A DNA stretch of 64,000 bases, taken from positions 35,659-99,658 of the forward strand of contig DDYY01000025.1 of the NCBI GenBank assembly GCA_002346225.1, given 5' to 3'. The stretch comes from Bacteroidetes bacterium UBA3022. Lineage in GTDB: Bacteria; Bacteroidota; Bacteroidia; Chitinophagales; BACL12. A program made the position numbers and the translations under genes. A model generated the notes under the pieces. The model had not been told where the DNA came from and ran no database searches. It worked only from the letters and a program-made list of their open reading frames with translations. Positions within the stretch are counted from its first letter, which is position 1. Every line of letters starts with the position of its first letter. Below are positions 8,381-18,000 of the stretch, one piece after another.

Positions 8381-9543
8381 TGTTGCATACTTCCTATATC
8401 GAAATCAATGCCCACCATTACCGCAATAACCTGTCTTTCATTAAGAGCCTCTTGCACCCGGCAACCCGCTTTTCTTCCGTAGTCAAGGGGAATGCCTACG
8501 GTCATGGCATTGAGTTGTTTGTGCCCATGGCAGAACAATGCGGCATAGATCATTTTTCTGTATTCAGTGCCGATGAAGCAGAACGTGTGAGGAATGTTGC
8601 AGGTGCCGATACTACCATCATGATCATGGGTATGCTGGACCACGGTCAGATAGAATGGGCTATAGCACATCAGATAGAAATCTATATTTTCAATCTGCGC
8701 CGCTTACAGGAAACCCTCGAAATCGCGCGGCGCCTGCGTATACAGGCCAAAGTACACCTGGAACTGGAAACCGGTATGAACCGCACCGGACTGCCCTTAA
8801 AGGAATTACCTCAGGCGCTGGAGATGTTTGAACAAAATGGAGATGCACTCCTTTTTCGCGGCTGTTGCACCCACTTTGCCGGAGCAGAAAGCATTGCCAA
8901 CTACTACCGCATCAAGAAGCAGTTCAATACCTTCAATAGTGCCGTAAAACGTATGAATAAAAACGGCATACAACCACAGCAGTTGCACACAGCCTGCTCT
9001 GCGGCAGCTATCCGTTATCCCCGTACACAGATGGACATGGTGCGAATAGGCATTTTACAGTACGGCTTTTTTCCCAGTGAAGAAGTGCTGGTCCACTACC
9101 TGACCCGCAACCGACAGGAGTCACAACCCATGAAGGGAATCCTGTCGTGGAAGAGCAGCGTGATGGAAGTAAAGGATGTAAAAAAGGGCGAATTCATTGG
9201 TTACGGCAACTCTTACCTCGCCAATGTACCTACCCGCATAGCGCTTATTCCGGTAGGTTACGGACATGGCTTCAACCGGAGTCTCAGCAATCAGGGTCGC
9301 GTGCTTATCAGAGGACAACGTGTTTCCGTGATTGGTACCGTCAATATGAATATGATGTCGGTAGATATTTCGGATGTGGCAGGCGTGCAACCGGGAGACG
9401 AGGTGGTAATCATCGGAAGACAGGGTGAGCACGAAATCAGTGTATCCTCTTTTAGTAACTTTAGCGATCAGTTGAATTATGAGATGCTCACGCGCCTTCC
9501 AGCCAATCTGCCCAGGAGAATAGTAGATATTGCGGAGGACTGA
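8380..9543 (+). CDS. alr: Alanine racemase
   Basis: A 387-residue fold-III PLP enzyme converting L- to D-alanine for peptidoglycan. The PLP lysine is Lys36 in SSVVKGNAYGHG. ELETGMNRTGL and THFAGAES belong to the TIM-barrel, GYGNSYLAN holds the catalytic Tyr region, and RIALIPVGYGHGFNR plus LNYEMLTRLPANLPRR close the C-terminal domain. Odd point: the usual C-terminal MD motif (for example GRxxMDQ) reads GTVNMNMMSVD, that is Asn in place of Asp. In many Bacteroidota alr is fused to murF, but here it is single-domain. Translationally coupled to the upstream M20 gene. Confidence 0.9.
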   Translation: MLHTSYIEINAHHYRNNLSFIKSLLHPATRFSSVVKGNAYGHGIELFVPMAEQCGIDHFSVFSADEAERVRNVAGADTTIMIMGMLDHGQIEWAIAHQIEIYIFNLRRLQETLEIARRLRIQAKVHLELETGMNRTGLPLKELPQALEMFEQNGDALLFRGCCTHFAGAESIANYYRIKKQFNTFNSAVKRMNKNGIQPQQLHTACSAAAIRYPRTQMDMVRIGILQYGFFPSEEVLVHYLTRNRQESQPMKGILSWKSSVMEVKDVKKGEFIGYGNSYLANVPTRIALIPVGYGHGFNRSLSNQGRVLIRGQRVSVIGTVNMNMMSVDISDVAGVQPGDEVVIIGRQGEHEISVSSFSNFSDQLNYEMLTRLPANLPRRIVDIAED

Positions 9544-9598
9544 ATATCGAAATAGCTGCAACTATTATTCGAAAAACAACCCTATAACCCCTCTACCC

Positions 9599-10519
9599 AT
9601 GCAACGTATTGCCGGCATCCTGCCTTTAGCCCTGCTGTTGTGTATCAGCACCAAAGTCACTCAGGCGCAGTTATGTGAGCCCGGACCCGACAACAGCTAC
9701 TACCCTATGGAAGTCACCACACCCCGTGTATATTTCTACCTGCAGGGATATTACCGGGAGGCCTATCTGGGCAAAACCACTATTCAGGAAAGAGAATGGG
9801 ATATGATTACTCAGGAATATTCCAATGGCTTGCTGGATACGGTCTACTTCCGAAGAGAAGGTAGCAATATCATTACGATGGACTCTACTGATCAGGAGAT
9901 ATTCATTCGTTGCCCGCTGGAACCAATACCCGGTCAAAGCTGGCGCAGTGAAAAGATGAACTATACCTATACGGTATTGGATACCACCAGCAGCCTGTCC
10001 ACACCCTTCTGCGACTATACCCATCTGATGCAAATTCAGCATCGGATTTATATCGGTGGCGACAGTATAACCTTTCGTTATTTTTATAAGAAGGGCATCG
10101 GTTATGTCGGTATGCTCGATGATCAGGGCATTCTTTCCTCTTTCCTGGTTCCCGATACCGTATTGGCCACACGCCCGGCACGGAAATCATTTTGCGACGC
10201 AGCGGACTACGATGAAGCAATGGCTTGTACCTACCGTTTTCTCTTCAGTACGGTAGCAGAGAAGCTTTCGGACAATTCGAAAGTGTTTGAGAAAGAGTTG
10301 AAGTCAGCCGACCCTTCCATCGCGTTGATAGTGTTGATGGACTTCGACAGCAGTGGTCGCATTCAGGGGTTAACTCCTTTGCAAAGCAATAAAGTAATGC
10401 GCAAGACGGAGAAAAAAATATTAGCCTACCTGCAGGATGCCGGCACCTACCTGCCTGCAGAAAATGCAAACGGAGAACCACAGCAGTTTTACATGTTGAT
10501 GTACTTTTCCTATCAGTAA
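9599..10519 (+). CDS. Secreted protein of unknown function with possible TonB-C-like end
   Basis: A 306-residue protein from the ATG at 9599; the frame runs further upstream, but only this ATG gives a signal peptide (GILPLALLLCISTKVTQAQ). The central part is rich in Tyr and beta strands. Residues from about 235 (LIVLMDFDSSGRIQGLTPL... ILAYLQDAGTYLPA) resemble the strand-helix-strand pattern of TonB C-terminal domains, but the match is weak and from pattern only. Cysteine pairs at ~27, ~150 and ~210 could form disulfides. It is 55 bases after alr on the same strand. Function not recognised. Confidence 0.55.
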   Translation: MQRIAGILPLALLLCISTKVTQAQLCEPGPDNSYYPMEVTTPRVYFYLQGYYREAYLGKTTIQEREWDMITQEYSNGLLDTVYFRREGSNIITMDSTDQEIFIRCPLEPIPGQSWRSEKMNYTYTVLDTTSSLSTPFCDYTHLMQIQHRIYIGGDSITFRYFYKKGIGYVGMLDDQGILSSFLVPDTVLATRPARKSFCDAADYDEAMACTYRFLFSTVAEKLSDNSKVFEKELKSADPSIALIVLMDFDSSGRIQGLTPLQSNKVMRKTEKKILAYLQDAGTYLPAENANGEPQQFYMLMYFSYQ

Positions 10520-11977
10520 TCAGCGGAAAAAGAAAGCATTCTCCCCTTCTATCCAAAGTACCGAATTATATGTGTGGTACTCGTTATCTTCCTGCAGTGG
10601 GTTATCGGGGTCGAGTATCCATACATCGTCCACCACAAACTTGTAGCGGTGTTTACCCGGCGCCAGATAAACCGGACAAACCCATTCATTGCCGCTTTGC
10701 AGCATATTGTATCCCGGCTCACTCCAGTTATTGAAACTTCCCGATACACTCACAGATGTAGCATTTTCATATCCTTTCAATACGAATGCATAGTTGACAC
10801 CAACAGCAAATAAGGAATTACCATTGTCGTCTCCTGTATAGTGTCTGGGATTATCGGGATCGGGTATCCAGTTGCCATCTACCACAAACTTATATTCGTA
10901 GTTGCCTGGTCCGAATACATAGTACAGTTGCCATCCATTCGCCGTGCGTTGCATCCCCAGGTCTGAACTGTTCCAATCATTGAAATTCCCGGCCAGCATA
11001 ACCGTGTCTGCATCGGTATAACCATTCAACTCGAATAAAACGGAATCTCCAATACTCAAAACAGAATTGAAATTGCCAGAGCCATCAGGGCGTTCGGCAG
11101 GATTTTCAGGATCCAGTAACCACATTCCATCTACAATAAACTTGTACGTATAAGTACCGGGACGCACATAAGCCGGCAGCTGCCACACTCCGTCTTTCTT
11201 TTGCATGGGATGGCTTTGCTGCTGCCAGTCGTTTAAACTGGAAGCGAAATACACGTGGCGGGCATCGGCATAACCCGACAATTGAAACACGTGGTTGTAA
11301 ACAAAACAGATGGAGTTCTTTCCGCCCTGACCATCTGCTTCGCCCAGCACGTTACCCGGGTCTTCCAGCCAGTTGCCATCAGCTATGAATTTATAGAGGT
11401 ATTTGCCCGGTACCAGCGGCAATGCTATCTCCCACCCGTCGCTGGTCCGCTGCATGGGCATGGATTGGGTGCTCCAGCTGTTGAAGTTACCACTCAGATA
11501 AACCTCCTGCGCATCGCGATAACCCCGGAGGGTAAACAGGGTACTCCCATCTTCCAGCGTTGCAATCGTCGGCGCATTGACAAAACTATTGACTCCGAAA
11601 TCGACAGGAACCGGGAAACCGGGGGATGTGGTGCCTCCATAGAATTGATCAAAGAATATCGGTTCCAGCAGCCAATCCAGAAAATCCTTGTCTTCCTTGT
11701 ACTTCCCTATGACCGCCACATTTTTTCTCACTTTAATGATTCTCCATCCTTCTTCCTCCAGCTTACCCAGACTGCCATGCCGGAAAAGACTGTCTTCATT
11801 GATGCCGAAATAAGCAATCAGCGATTCAAATTCAGCTTGCCTTCTCCTGTCCAGCCGAACAATCATATCCCCATTGTCCATTTGAATGGTTTCATGCTTT
11901 TGCTGCGCCTGCGCAGGCTTAGGCAGGAAGAACATCCCTGCTGACAGAAGTATTATATAGAGATAGCAGCGTTTCAT
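10520..11977 (-). CDS. Secreted protein with four tandem AMPK/CBM48-like glycogen-binding repeats
   Basis: A 485-residue protein. The ATG at 11977 is preferred over an in-frame TTG two codons upstream. Signal peptide: ILLSAGMFFLPKPAQAQ. An N-terminal region of ~115 residues is unassigned. Four repeats of about 85 residues follow (~143-227, 228-311, 312-395, 396-480). Each has the E-set/CBM48 signature: a strand ending in SGNFNSW, LNDW, GNFNDW or GSFNNW, then a Met/Gln-rich turn, a W-x-L strand, PGxYxYKFxVDG and a W-L/I-x-DPxNP motif. This module binds alpha-glucans in AMPK-beta and isoamylase-type enzymes. No catalytic domain is present, so a surface or periplasmic glycan-binding or structural role is inferred. 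It starts two bases after the stop of the aspartic protease gene. Confidence 0.8.
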   Translation of the reverse strand: MKRCYLYIILLSAGMFFLPKPAQAQQKHETIQMDNGDMIVRLDRRRQAEFESLIAYFGINEDSLFRHGSLGKLEEEGWRIIKVRKNVAVIGKYKEDKDFLDWLLEPIFFDQFYGGTTSPGFPVPVDFGVNSFVNAPTIATLEDGSTLFTLRGYRDAQEVYLSGNFNSWSTQSMPMQRTSDGWEIALPLVPGKYLYKFIADGNWLEDPGNVLGEADGQGGKNSICFVYNHVFQLSGYADARHVYFASSLNDWQQQSHPMQKKDGVWQLPAYVRPGTYTYKFIVDGMWLLDPENPAERPDGSGNFNSVLSIGDSVLFELNGYTDADTVMLAGNFNDWNSSDLGMQRTANGWQLYYVFGPGNYEYKFVVDGNWIPDPDNPRHYTGDDNGNSLFAVGVNYAFVLKGYENATSVSVSGSFNNWSEPGYNMLQSGNEWVCPVYLAPGKHRYKFVVDDVWILDPDNPLQEDNEYHTYNSVLWIEGENAFFFR

Positions 11978-11979
11978 TG

Positions 11980-12981
11980 TCAATTATAAAAATACATTTT
12001 TAAGGTCTCTTTCTGAAAGTTCATCACGATTCTGCCTTTGCTAAAAAAGTTGTAGCCCAGCATACCGTTCATGTAGGTATCGTAGGCGGCTTCCAGCGCT
12101 GACAAATCAGTTAACACAAAGGGCATACCATTGAAATCTGCAGTTTCAAAAGCCAGCTTGTTCAACTTACCATTCAGCACACTCAGTTGCTGGTTGCCCG
12201 AACCCCTCAATGTAGAGCGGGTGGTCAGTTCAAAATACTGCAACACCTTTTTGCCGGAGGTGCTGTTCAACACATTGACTTCGGCGCCGGTATCCAGACA
12301 AAACCGCATTTTCTTTTTATCGCAATTACCCCGAATGAACAGCAGGTTATTATCAACGGTCATGGGCAGCTCCAGATCGGGAACACCGCTGTCCGCCTCA
12401 TCTGCACTGTGCAGACAATTGCCTGCCTTATCGGTTCGGTACAGTATGAGTACTTCGTTCGCCAGATCGAGCTCCAGTTCCATATCCAGAAATAGGTTGG
12501 TGCCCAGCAATCCTAATATTTTCACCCCTCTGGCATTCTCCAGGTGTCCCAGTTGTGCCAGGTCTGCACGGACATAATTGTAAGCCATAGAGCGGATGAA
12601 CAGAGAATCGGCTGTATAGCGGTACACGGGAGTACCACCACCCGTTACGCCGTATGCAGCAGTAGCCTCTGCCAGTTTCCCTCCATCGAAATAGGTCTGG
12701 TTCAGCACCAGTCCGGGAGCGCCGGTATCGAGTACAAAATTTCCTGTTTGTCCGTCAACGGTAGCTTCCACCATGAATAGATTCGAAACACGGACCAATG
12801 GAATGACAATCTTATCCTGTCCCCGCAAATCGATTGCATAAGGCATGAGGGGAACAGAAGAGTTGGTACCCAGCACAAAATCCTCCTGTGCCAGCAAGGA
12901 CATCGATGCTGACAGCGACAGCAGCACCAGTAGCAGGTACTGTCGAATGGTGGCGAAACACATACAGGTGGGACGGTGCAT
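11980..12981 (-). CDS. Secreted two-lobed retropepsin-like aspartic protease
   Basis: A 333-residue protein with signal peptide (LLLVLLSLSASMSLLAQ; an ATG at 12963 is an alternative start). Two aspartyl protease signatures are visible: GNFVLDTGAPGLVLN (Asp85) and MRFCLDTGAEVNVLN (Asp230), each followed about 90 residues later by a hydrophobic-Gly strand (ILGLLGTNLF and MNGMLGYNFFS). A retropepsin monomer carries one such site; two in one chain would allow an intramolecular active site. Predicted periplasmic or surface location. First gene of a two-gene minus-strand operon with the CBM48-repeat protein; whether the repeat protein is its substrate or partner is unknown. Confidence 0.75.
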   Translation of the reverse strand: MHRPTCMCFATIRQYLLLVLLSLSASMSLLAQEDFVLGTNSSVPLMPYAIDLRGQDKIVIPLVRVSNLFMVEATVDGQTGNFVLDTGAPGLVLNQTYFDGGKLAEATAAYGVTGGGTPVYRYTADSLFIRSMAYNYVRADLAQLGHLENARGVKILGLLGTNLFLDMELELDLANEVLILYRTDKAGNCLHSADEADSGVPDLELPMTVDNNLLFIRGNCDKKKMRFCLDTGAEVNVLNSTSGKKVLQYFELTTRSTLRGSGNQQLSVLNGKLNKLAFETADFNGMPFVLTDLSALEAAYDTYMNGMLGYNFFSKGRIVMNFQKETLKMYFYN

Positions 12982-13076
12982 GAACCGCTAAGTTACAAGC
13001 CCCTGCCCTTTAGACTACAAATACAGTGTTAAATTGTGTTAGCGGGCATAAAACATAATATCAGTGCTTTTATACC

Positions 13077-13084
13077 TACCTTTA
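13077..13084 (+). promoter_or_regulatory. Candidate -7 box (TACCTTTA) for the helicase gene
   Basis: TACCTTTA is one base from TAnnTTTG, in the divergent region between the aspartic protease and helicase genes, 70 bases before the ATG at 13155. No clear -33 element. Confidence 0.3.
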
Positions 13085-13154
13085 TGCCGCTTCTGTACAC
13101 GAGGAACTCCTCGCAGCTCCAGACGAGCGTTAATATATTACACATTATTATTCA

Positions 13155-14426
13155 ATGACATTCGAACAATTACAATTGGCAGCGCCACTGTTACGCGCGC
13201 TGCAAGAGGAAGGTTATACCCATCCCACACCCATTCAGCAAAAAGCAATCCCCATCGTTTTGGAAGGCCGTGATATCATCGGCTGCGCACAAACCGGTAC
13301 CGGAAAAACAGCCGCTTTTGCATTGCCTATCTTACAAAATATTGCCCGGCAGAAAGCTTCCGATAACAAGCGACATATCCGCGTGCTGATAGTAACGCCA
13401 ACTCGCGAACTGGCTATACAGATAGATGAAAGCTTCGCCGCCTATGGCAGGCACATGCAGTTGAGTCATACCGTTATCTTCGGCGGAGTCTCTCAGCACG
13501 CACAGACCAAAGCCCTCCAGCGCGGCGTAGATATCCTCACTGCCACCCCGGGTCGCCTGCTCGACCTGTGCAATCAGGGTTTTGTTCATCTGAATAACAT
13601 AGAAATTTTTGTATTGGATGAAGCCGATCGCATGCTGGACATGGGATTCATCCACGACGTAAAAAAGCTGGTTCAGTTGCTGCCCCAAAAACGGCAGTCA
13701 CTGTTCTTTTCAGCCACCATGCCCGACAGCATTGTGAAACTGGCAAATACCATCGTCAACAATGCCAAGTTTGTCAGCGTGCAACCCATCTCATCTACTG
13801 CAGAGAAAATCAATCAGTCGGTGTACTTCGTGGAAGCCCCTGAAAAACGCAAGTTGTTGGTACACTTGCTGAAAGATGCATCCATCCGCTCGGCACTGGT
13901 ATTTACCCGCACCAAGCACGGCGCCAACAAGGTGACCAAGATGCTCAACCTGGCGCATATTAAAGCAGAAGCCATCCACGGCAATAAATCGCAGAATGCA
14001 CGCCAGATGGCCTTGAAAAACTTTAAAGCCGGCGACACCCGCGTACTGGTCGCAACTGATATCGCAGCGCGTGGTATTGACATCGATGAACTGGCCTATG
14101 TCATCAATTATGAAGTGCCTAACATCCCCGAAACCTATGTGCACAGGATAGGCAGAACAGGACGGGCAGGTGCCAGTGGTATTGCAGTCTCATTCTGCGA
14201 CAGAGAAGAACGCGCCTACCTGAAAGACATCCAGAAGCTGATACAAATGGACATCCCGGAAGCTACCGACGACACATGGCAACATGCAGTAGATGTTCCG
14301 GATACCAAAGTGGAGTATGGTAGAAGGCCAGCGCCGCCGCGGAACGACAGACCGGCTGAGTCGGGACAGGGTGATGCTGCCCGCAAGTCCAGAAGGAAGA
14401 AACCGGGATACAGGCGCAGCAACTGA
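13155..14426 (+). CDS. DEAD-box ATP-dependent RNA helicase, RhlE-like
   Basis: A 423-residue helicase with all SF2 motifs in order: Q motif (PTPIQQKAIP), I (AQTGTGKTAA), Ia (PTRELA), Ib (TPGRLLDL), II (DEADRMLDMGF), III (SATMP), IV (LVFTRTKHGANKV), V (ATDIAARGIDI) and VI (HRIGRTGRAG). A short basic C-terminal tail (RKSRRKKPGYRRSN) probably helps RNA binding. It likely acts in ribosome assembly or mRNA turnover and cold adaptation, as RhlE-type proteins do. Length and tail fit the RhlE group more than DeaD/CsdA, which is much longer. Transcribed alone as far as can be seen. Confidence 0.9.
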   Translation: MTFEQLQLAAPLLRALQEEGYTHPTPIQQKAIPIVLEGRDIIGCAQTGTGKTAAFALPILQNIARQKASDNKRHIRVLIVTPTRELAIQIDESFAAYGRHMQLSHTVIFGGVSQHAQTKALQRGVDILTATPGRLLDLCNQGFVHLNNIEIFVLDEADRMLDMGFIHDVKKLVQLLPQKRQSLFFSATMPDSIVKLANTIVNNAKFVSVQPISSTAEKINQSVYFVEAPEKRKLLVHLLKDASIRSALVFTRTKHGANKVTKMLNLAHIKAEAIHGNKSQNARQMALKNFKAGDTRVLVATDIAARGIDIDELAYVINYEVPNIPETYVHRIGRTGRAGASGIAVSFCDREERAYLKDIQKLIQMDIPEATDDTWQHAVDVPDTKVEYGRRPAPPRNDRPAESGQGDAARKSRRKKPGYRRSN

Positions 14427-14487
14427 TACAAATTGTTACTGTTTTGTTAAATGTAGTGGCGTATGACGATGCTTGCCACCAACAAGT

Positions 14488-14495
14488 TATATTTG
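14488..14495 (+). promoter_or_regulatory. Candidate -7 box (TATATTTG) for the NTF2-like gene
   Basis: Exact match to TAnnTTTG, 27 bases before the ATG at 14523. No -33 element at the expected spacing. Confidence 0.45.
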
Positions 14496-14522
14496 GTTAT
14501 TCATTCATAAAACCACTACATT

Positions 14523-14876
14523 ATGACTACACAGGAAATAGCCAATCGCTACTATGCTTTGGCTCAGGAAGGACGTTACAGCGAAATCTTACAAGAAATG
14601 TATCATCCCGATACAGAGAGTAATGAGCCGCAAGGTGCTTTTTTACCAAATGCAAAAGGAATGGATCAATTGTTGGCAAAGGCTGAAAATTTCAACAGTA
14701 TGGTAGAAGAAATGCACGGCGGATATTGCAACGAACCACAGGTGTATGGCAATTACTTTAGCTGCACCATGGGCATGGATGTGACCATGAAGGGTCAGGG
14801 CCGCATGCAAATGGATGAACTATGTGTCTTCAAGGTGGAAGACGGTAAAATAACGGAAGAGAACTTTTTCTATTGA
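14523..14876 (+). CDS. SnoaL/NTF2-like domain protein
   Basis: A 117-residue cytoplasmic protein with the compact cone-like fold pattern of the NTF2/SnoaL superfamily. An N-terminal helix pair contains IANRYYALAQEGRYSEILQ and a following MYHPDTESNEP segment; then come a helix (KGMDQLLAKAENF) and a curved sheet (YFSCTMGMDVTMKG, MQMDELCVFKVEDGKITEENFFY). The ending KVEDGKITEExFFY is very typical of this family. Members bind or isomerise small molecules; no specific activity can be assigned. It has its own promoter box and a strong terminator. Confidence 0.85.
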   Translation: MTTQEIANRYYALAQEGRYSEILQEMYHPDTESNEPQGAFLPNAKGMDQLLAKAENFNSMVEEMHGGYCNEPQVYGNYFSCTMGMDVTMKGQGRMQMDELCVFKVEDGKITEENFFY

Positions 14877-14897
14877 TATTAAGGCACACTGCCTCCC

Positions 14898-14926
14898 AAG
14901 CCCCGTTTCACAGCGGGGCTTTTTTT
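14898..14926 (+). terminator. Rho-independent terminator after the NTF2-like gene
   Basis: AAGCCCCG (14898-14905) and CGGGGCTT (14914-14921) form an eight-pair stem with an eight-base loop, followed by a T run to 14926. Confidence 0.9.
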
Positions 14927-14947
14927 GTATGTAAAAATCTGAAATAG

Positions 14948-14978
14948 TTGCAATACAACTTTAAATTCACTATATTTA
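14948..14978 (+). promoter_or_regulatory. Candidate promoter for pyruvate carboxylase
   Basis: TTG (14948-14950), 20 bases, TATATTTA (14971-14978, one base from TAnnTTTG). The spacing equals that of the TonB-receptor candidate at 52164-52194. It lies 60 bases before the ATG at 15039 and downstream of a terminator. Confidence 0.5.
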
Positions 14979-15038
14979 AAGGCACCTATGCTGTTGTCCT
15001 ATCGGCAGCAAACATCTGATAACCACTAACTACTACTT

Positions 15039-18000
15039 ATGAACATCAAAACCGTATTAGTCGCCAACCGCGGTGAAATCGCTATCCGTGTATTCAGGGC
15101 TTGCGTAGAACTGGGACTGAAAACTATTGGTATATATACCTACGAAGACCGCTACAGCCAGCATCGCTATAAGGCAGATGAAAGCTATCAGATAGGTGGC
15201 AGGGATGAACCCTTGAAACCCTATCTGGATGCCGATGCCATTGTACAACTGGCGAAAGAAAAAGGCGTAGATGCCATACATCCGGGATACGGATTTCTGA
15301 GTGAGAATCCTGCATTCGCCAAAAAGTGCAGGCAAAACGGTATCGTGTTCATCGGTCCGGATGCGGAAGTGATGGAAATGCTGGGCGACAAAGTTAGTGC
15401 AAAGAAAATTGCCCGGGAGTGCCAGGTACCGGTCATCGAAAGCAATACTAAAAAACTCAGCTCCATCAAGGTGGCCATTGCCGAAGCGGCCCGCATTGGT
15501 TATCCGGTGATGCTGAAAGCGGCCTCCGGTGGTGGTGGTCGGGGCATGCGGGTACTGCACAGTGAAAGCGATCTGCAGGCGTCCTTCAACGACGCACGTC
15601 GGGAAGCCCTGAATGCCTTTGGCGACGACACGGTATTCATCGAAAAGTTTGTAGAAAACCCGCGCCATATTGAAGTGCAGATTGCCGGCGACAGACACGG
15701 ACACCTGGTGCATCTGTATGAACGCGACTGCTCTGTTCAACGGCGCTTTCAGAAGGTGGTGGAAATGGCGCCATCGCTGGGATTACCGGAAGCAACCCGA
15801 CAGCAGTTGTTCGACTATGCACTGCGCATTACCGGAGCGGTATCGTATAACAATGTAGGTACAGTTGAATTCCTGGTAGATAGCAACAACAAGATATATT
15901 TCATTGAGGTCAATCCAAGAATACAGGTAGAACATACGGTGACGGAAATGGTGACCGGCATTGACCTCATCAAGACCCAGATATTCATTGCCGGAGGCTA
16001 CCAGCTCAGCGATAAGCAGATTAAAATATCGGATCAGAATGCTATACCCCTGACCGGTGTTGCGATGCAGTGTCGCATCACAACGGAAGATCCCGGTAAC
16101 CAGTTTCAGCCCGACTACGGTACCATTACCAATTACCGCAGTGCTGCCGGTTTCGGCATCCGACTCGATGCGGGTAGCCTGTACCAGGGTGTAACCATCA
16201 GTCCGTTTTTCGATAGCATGCTGGTAAAAGTGAGTGCCCATGGACGCACACTGGATGGCGCATGTCGCAAGATGGACCGTGCCCTTCGGGAGTTCCGCAT
16301 CAGAGGGGTCAAGACCAATATCCCTTTCCTGTTGAATATCATCCGACATCCTGTTTTCCGCAAAGGAGCTGCTACAGTCGGTTTTATTCAGAACTATCCC
16401 GAACTATTCGAGCTACCGCGTCAACTCGACAGGGGTACCAAGGCTGTTCGCTTTCTGGGTAATGTCATCGTCAATGGCAACCCCGATGTCAAATTCACAG
16501 ATCCCGGCAAGCGCCTGGAAACGCCCGTCATTCCTGCCTTCGACCACTATACCCCCTACCCTAAGGGTTCCAAGGACCTGCTGACAGAGCTGGGGCCTGA
16601 TGGATTCAGCCAATGGCTGAAGAAGGAGAAGAAAATACAATATACAGATACAACTTTCCGCGATGCCCATCAGAGTCTGCTGGCAACGCGCGTCCGCACC
16701 GTAGATATGCTGGCAGTTGCTGAAGGTTTTGCCAAACAGCATCCTCAAACTTTTAGCATGGAAGTGTGGGGAGGAGCCACCTTTGATGTCTGCCTTCGTT
16801 TTCTGCATGAAGACCCCTGGCAGCGACTGGCGGATTTGCGTCAGGCGATGCCCAACTTACTGTTGCAGATGTTGCTGCGTGGGAGCAATGCCGTAGGATA
16901 CACTGCCTATCCCGATAATCTGATTGAAAAATTTGTGGAGCAGGCATGGGAAAAGGGCGTTGATATTTTCCGCATTTTCGATTCGCTCAACTGGATGAAA
17001 GCCATGGAACCTTCCATAAAATTCGTCCGCGAAAGAACGGGCGGTCTGGCTGAAGTGAGTCTGTGCTACACCGGTGATATACTGGATCCCCGGCGACCTA
17101 AGTTCAATTTGAAGTACTACCTGCAAATGGCCAAGGATATTGAAAATGCCGGTGCGCATATCCTCGCTATCAAAGACATGGCAGGATTGCTCAAACCATA
17201 TGCCGCGACCGAACTGATTACCGCTTTGAAAGAAACGGTAAAGATTCCTATCCATTTGCATACACACGACACCTCTTCCTTGCAAAGTGCCACCTACCTG
17301 AAAGCCATTGAAGCTGGTGTGGATGTGGTGGATGTAGCTTTGGGCGGTATCAGCGGACTTACCTCACAGCCCAACTTCAATGCGATTGTGGAGATGATGC
17401 GCTACCATGAACGGGAGCAGCCCTATGACATCGATAGCCTGAACCAGTTCAGTACCTACTGGGAAGTGGTGCGGGAGCATTACTATCCTTTTGAATCGGG
17501 ATTAAAATCTGGTGCTGCAGAAGTATTCCAGCATGAAATTCCGGGCGGCCAGTACAGCAACCTCAAACCACAGGCAGTAGCGCTCGGACTGGGCGACAAG
17601 TTTGAACAGATAAAAAAAATGTATAAGGATGTCAACCATATGTTTGGCGACGTGGTGAAGGTAACTCCCAGCAGTAAAGTAGTGGGCGACATGGCACAAT
17701 TCATGGTCAGCAATGACCTGCAGGTGCAGGACGTCATGGAACGGGGCGAGACATTGAGCTTCCCCGAGTCGGTGCGCTCCTTCTTTCGTGGCGACCTGGG
17801 TCAACCGGATGGTGGCTTCCCGAAAAAGCTGCAGAAAATCATTCTGAAAGGCGAAAAGCCCTATTCGAATCGCCCCAATGCCCACCTGGAACCGGTAGAT
17901 TTTGATGCAGAATTCAAAGCCTTTGTAAGGAAGTTCTCCAAAGAGATGAACAAGCCATTGCAACTCACCGACTTCCTTTCCTGGAAACTGTATCCGAAAG

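Noticed and set aside
15057..15740. 227-codon open frame antisense to pyruvate carboxylase
   Set aside because: No recognisable domain; the sense strand is a clear biotin carboxylase.
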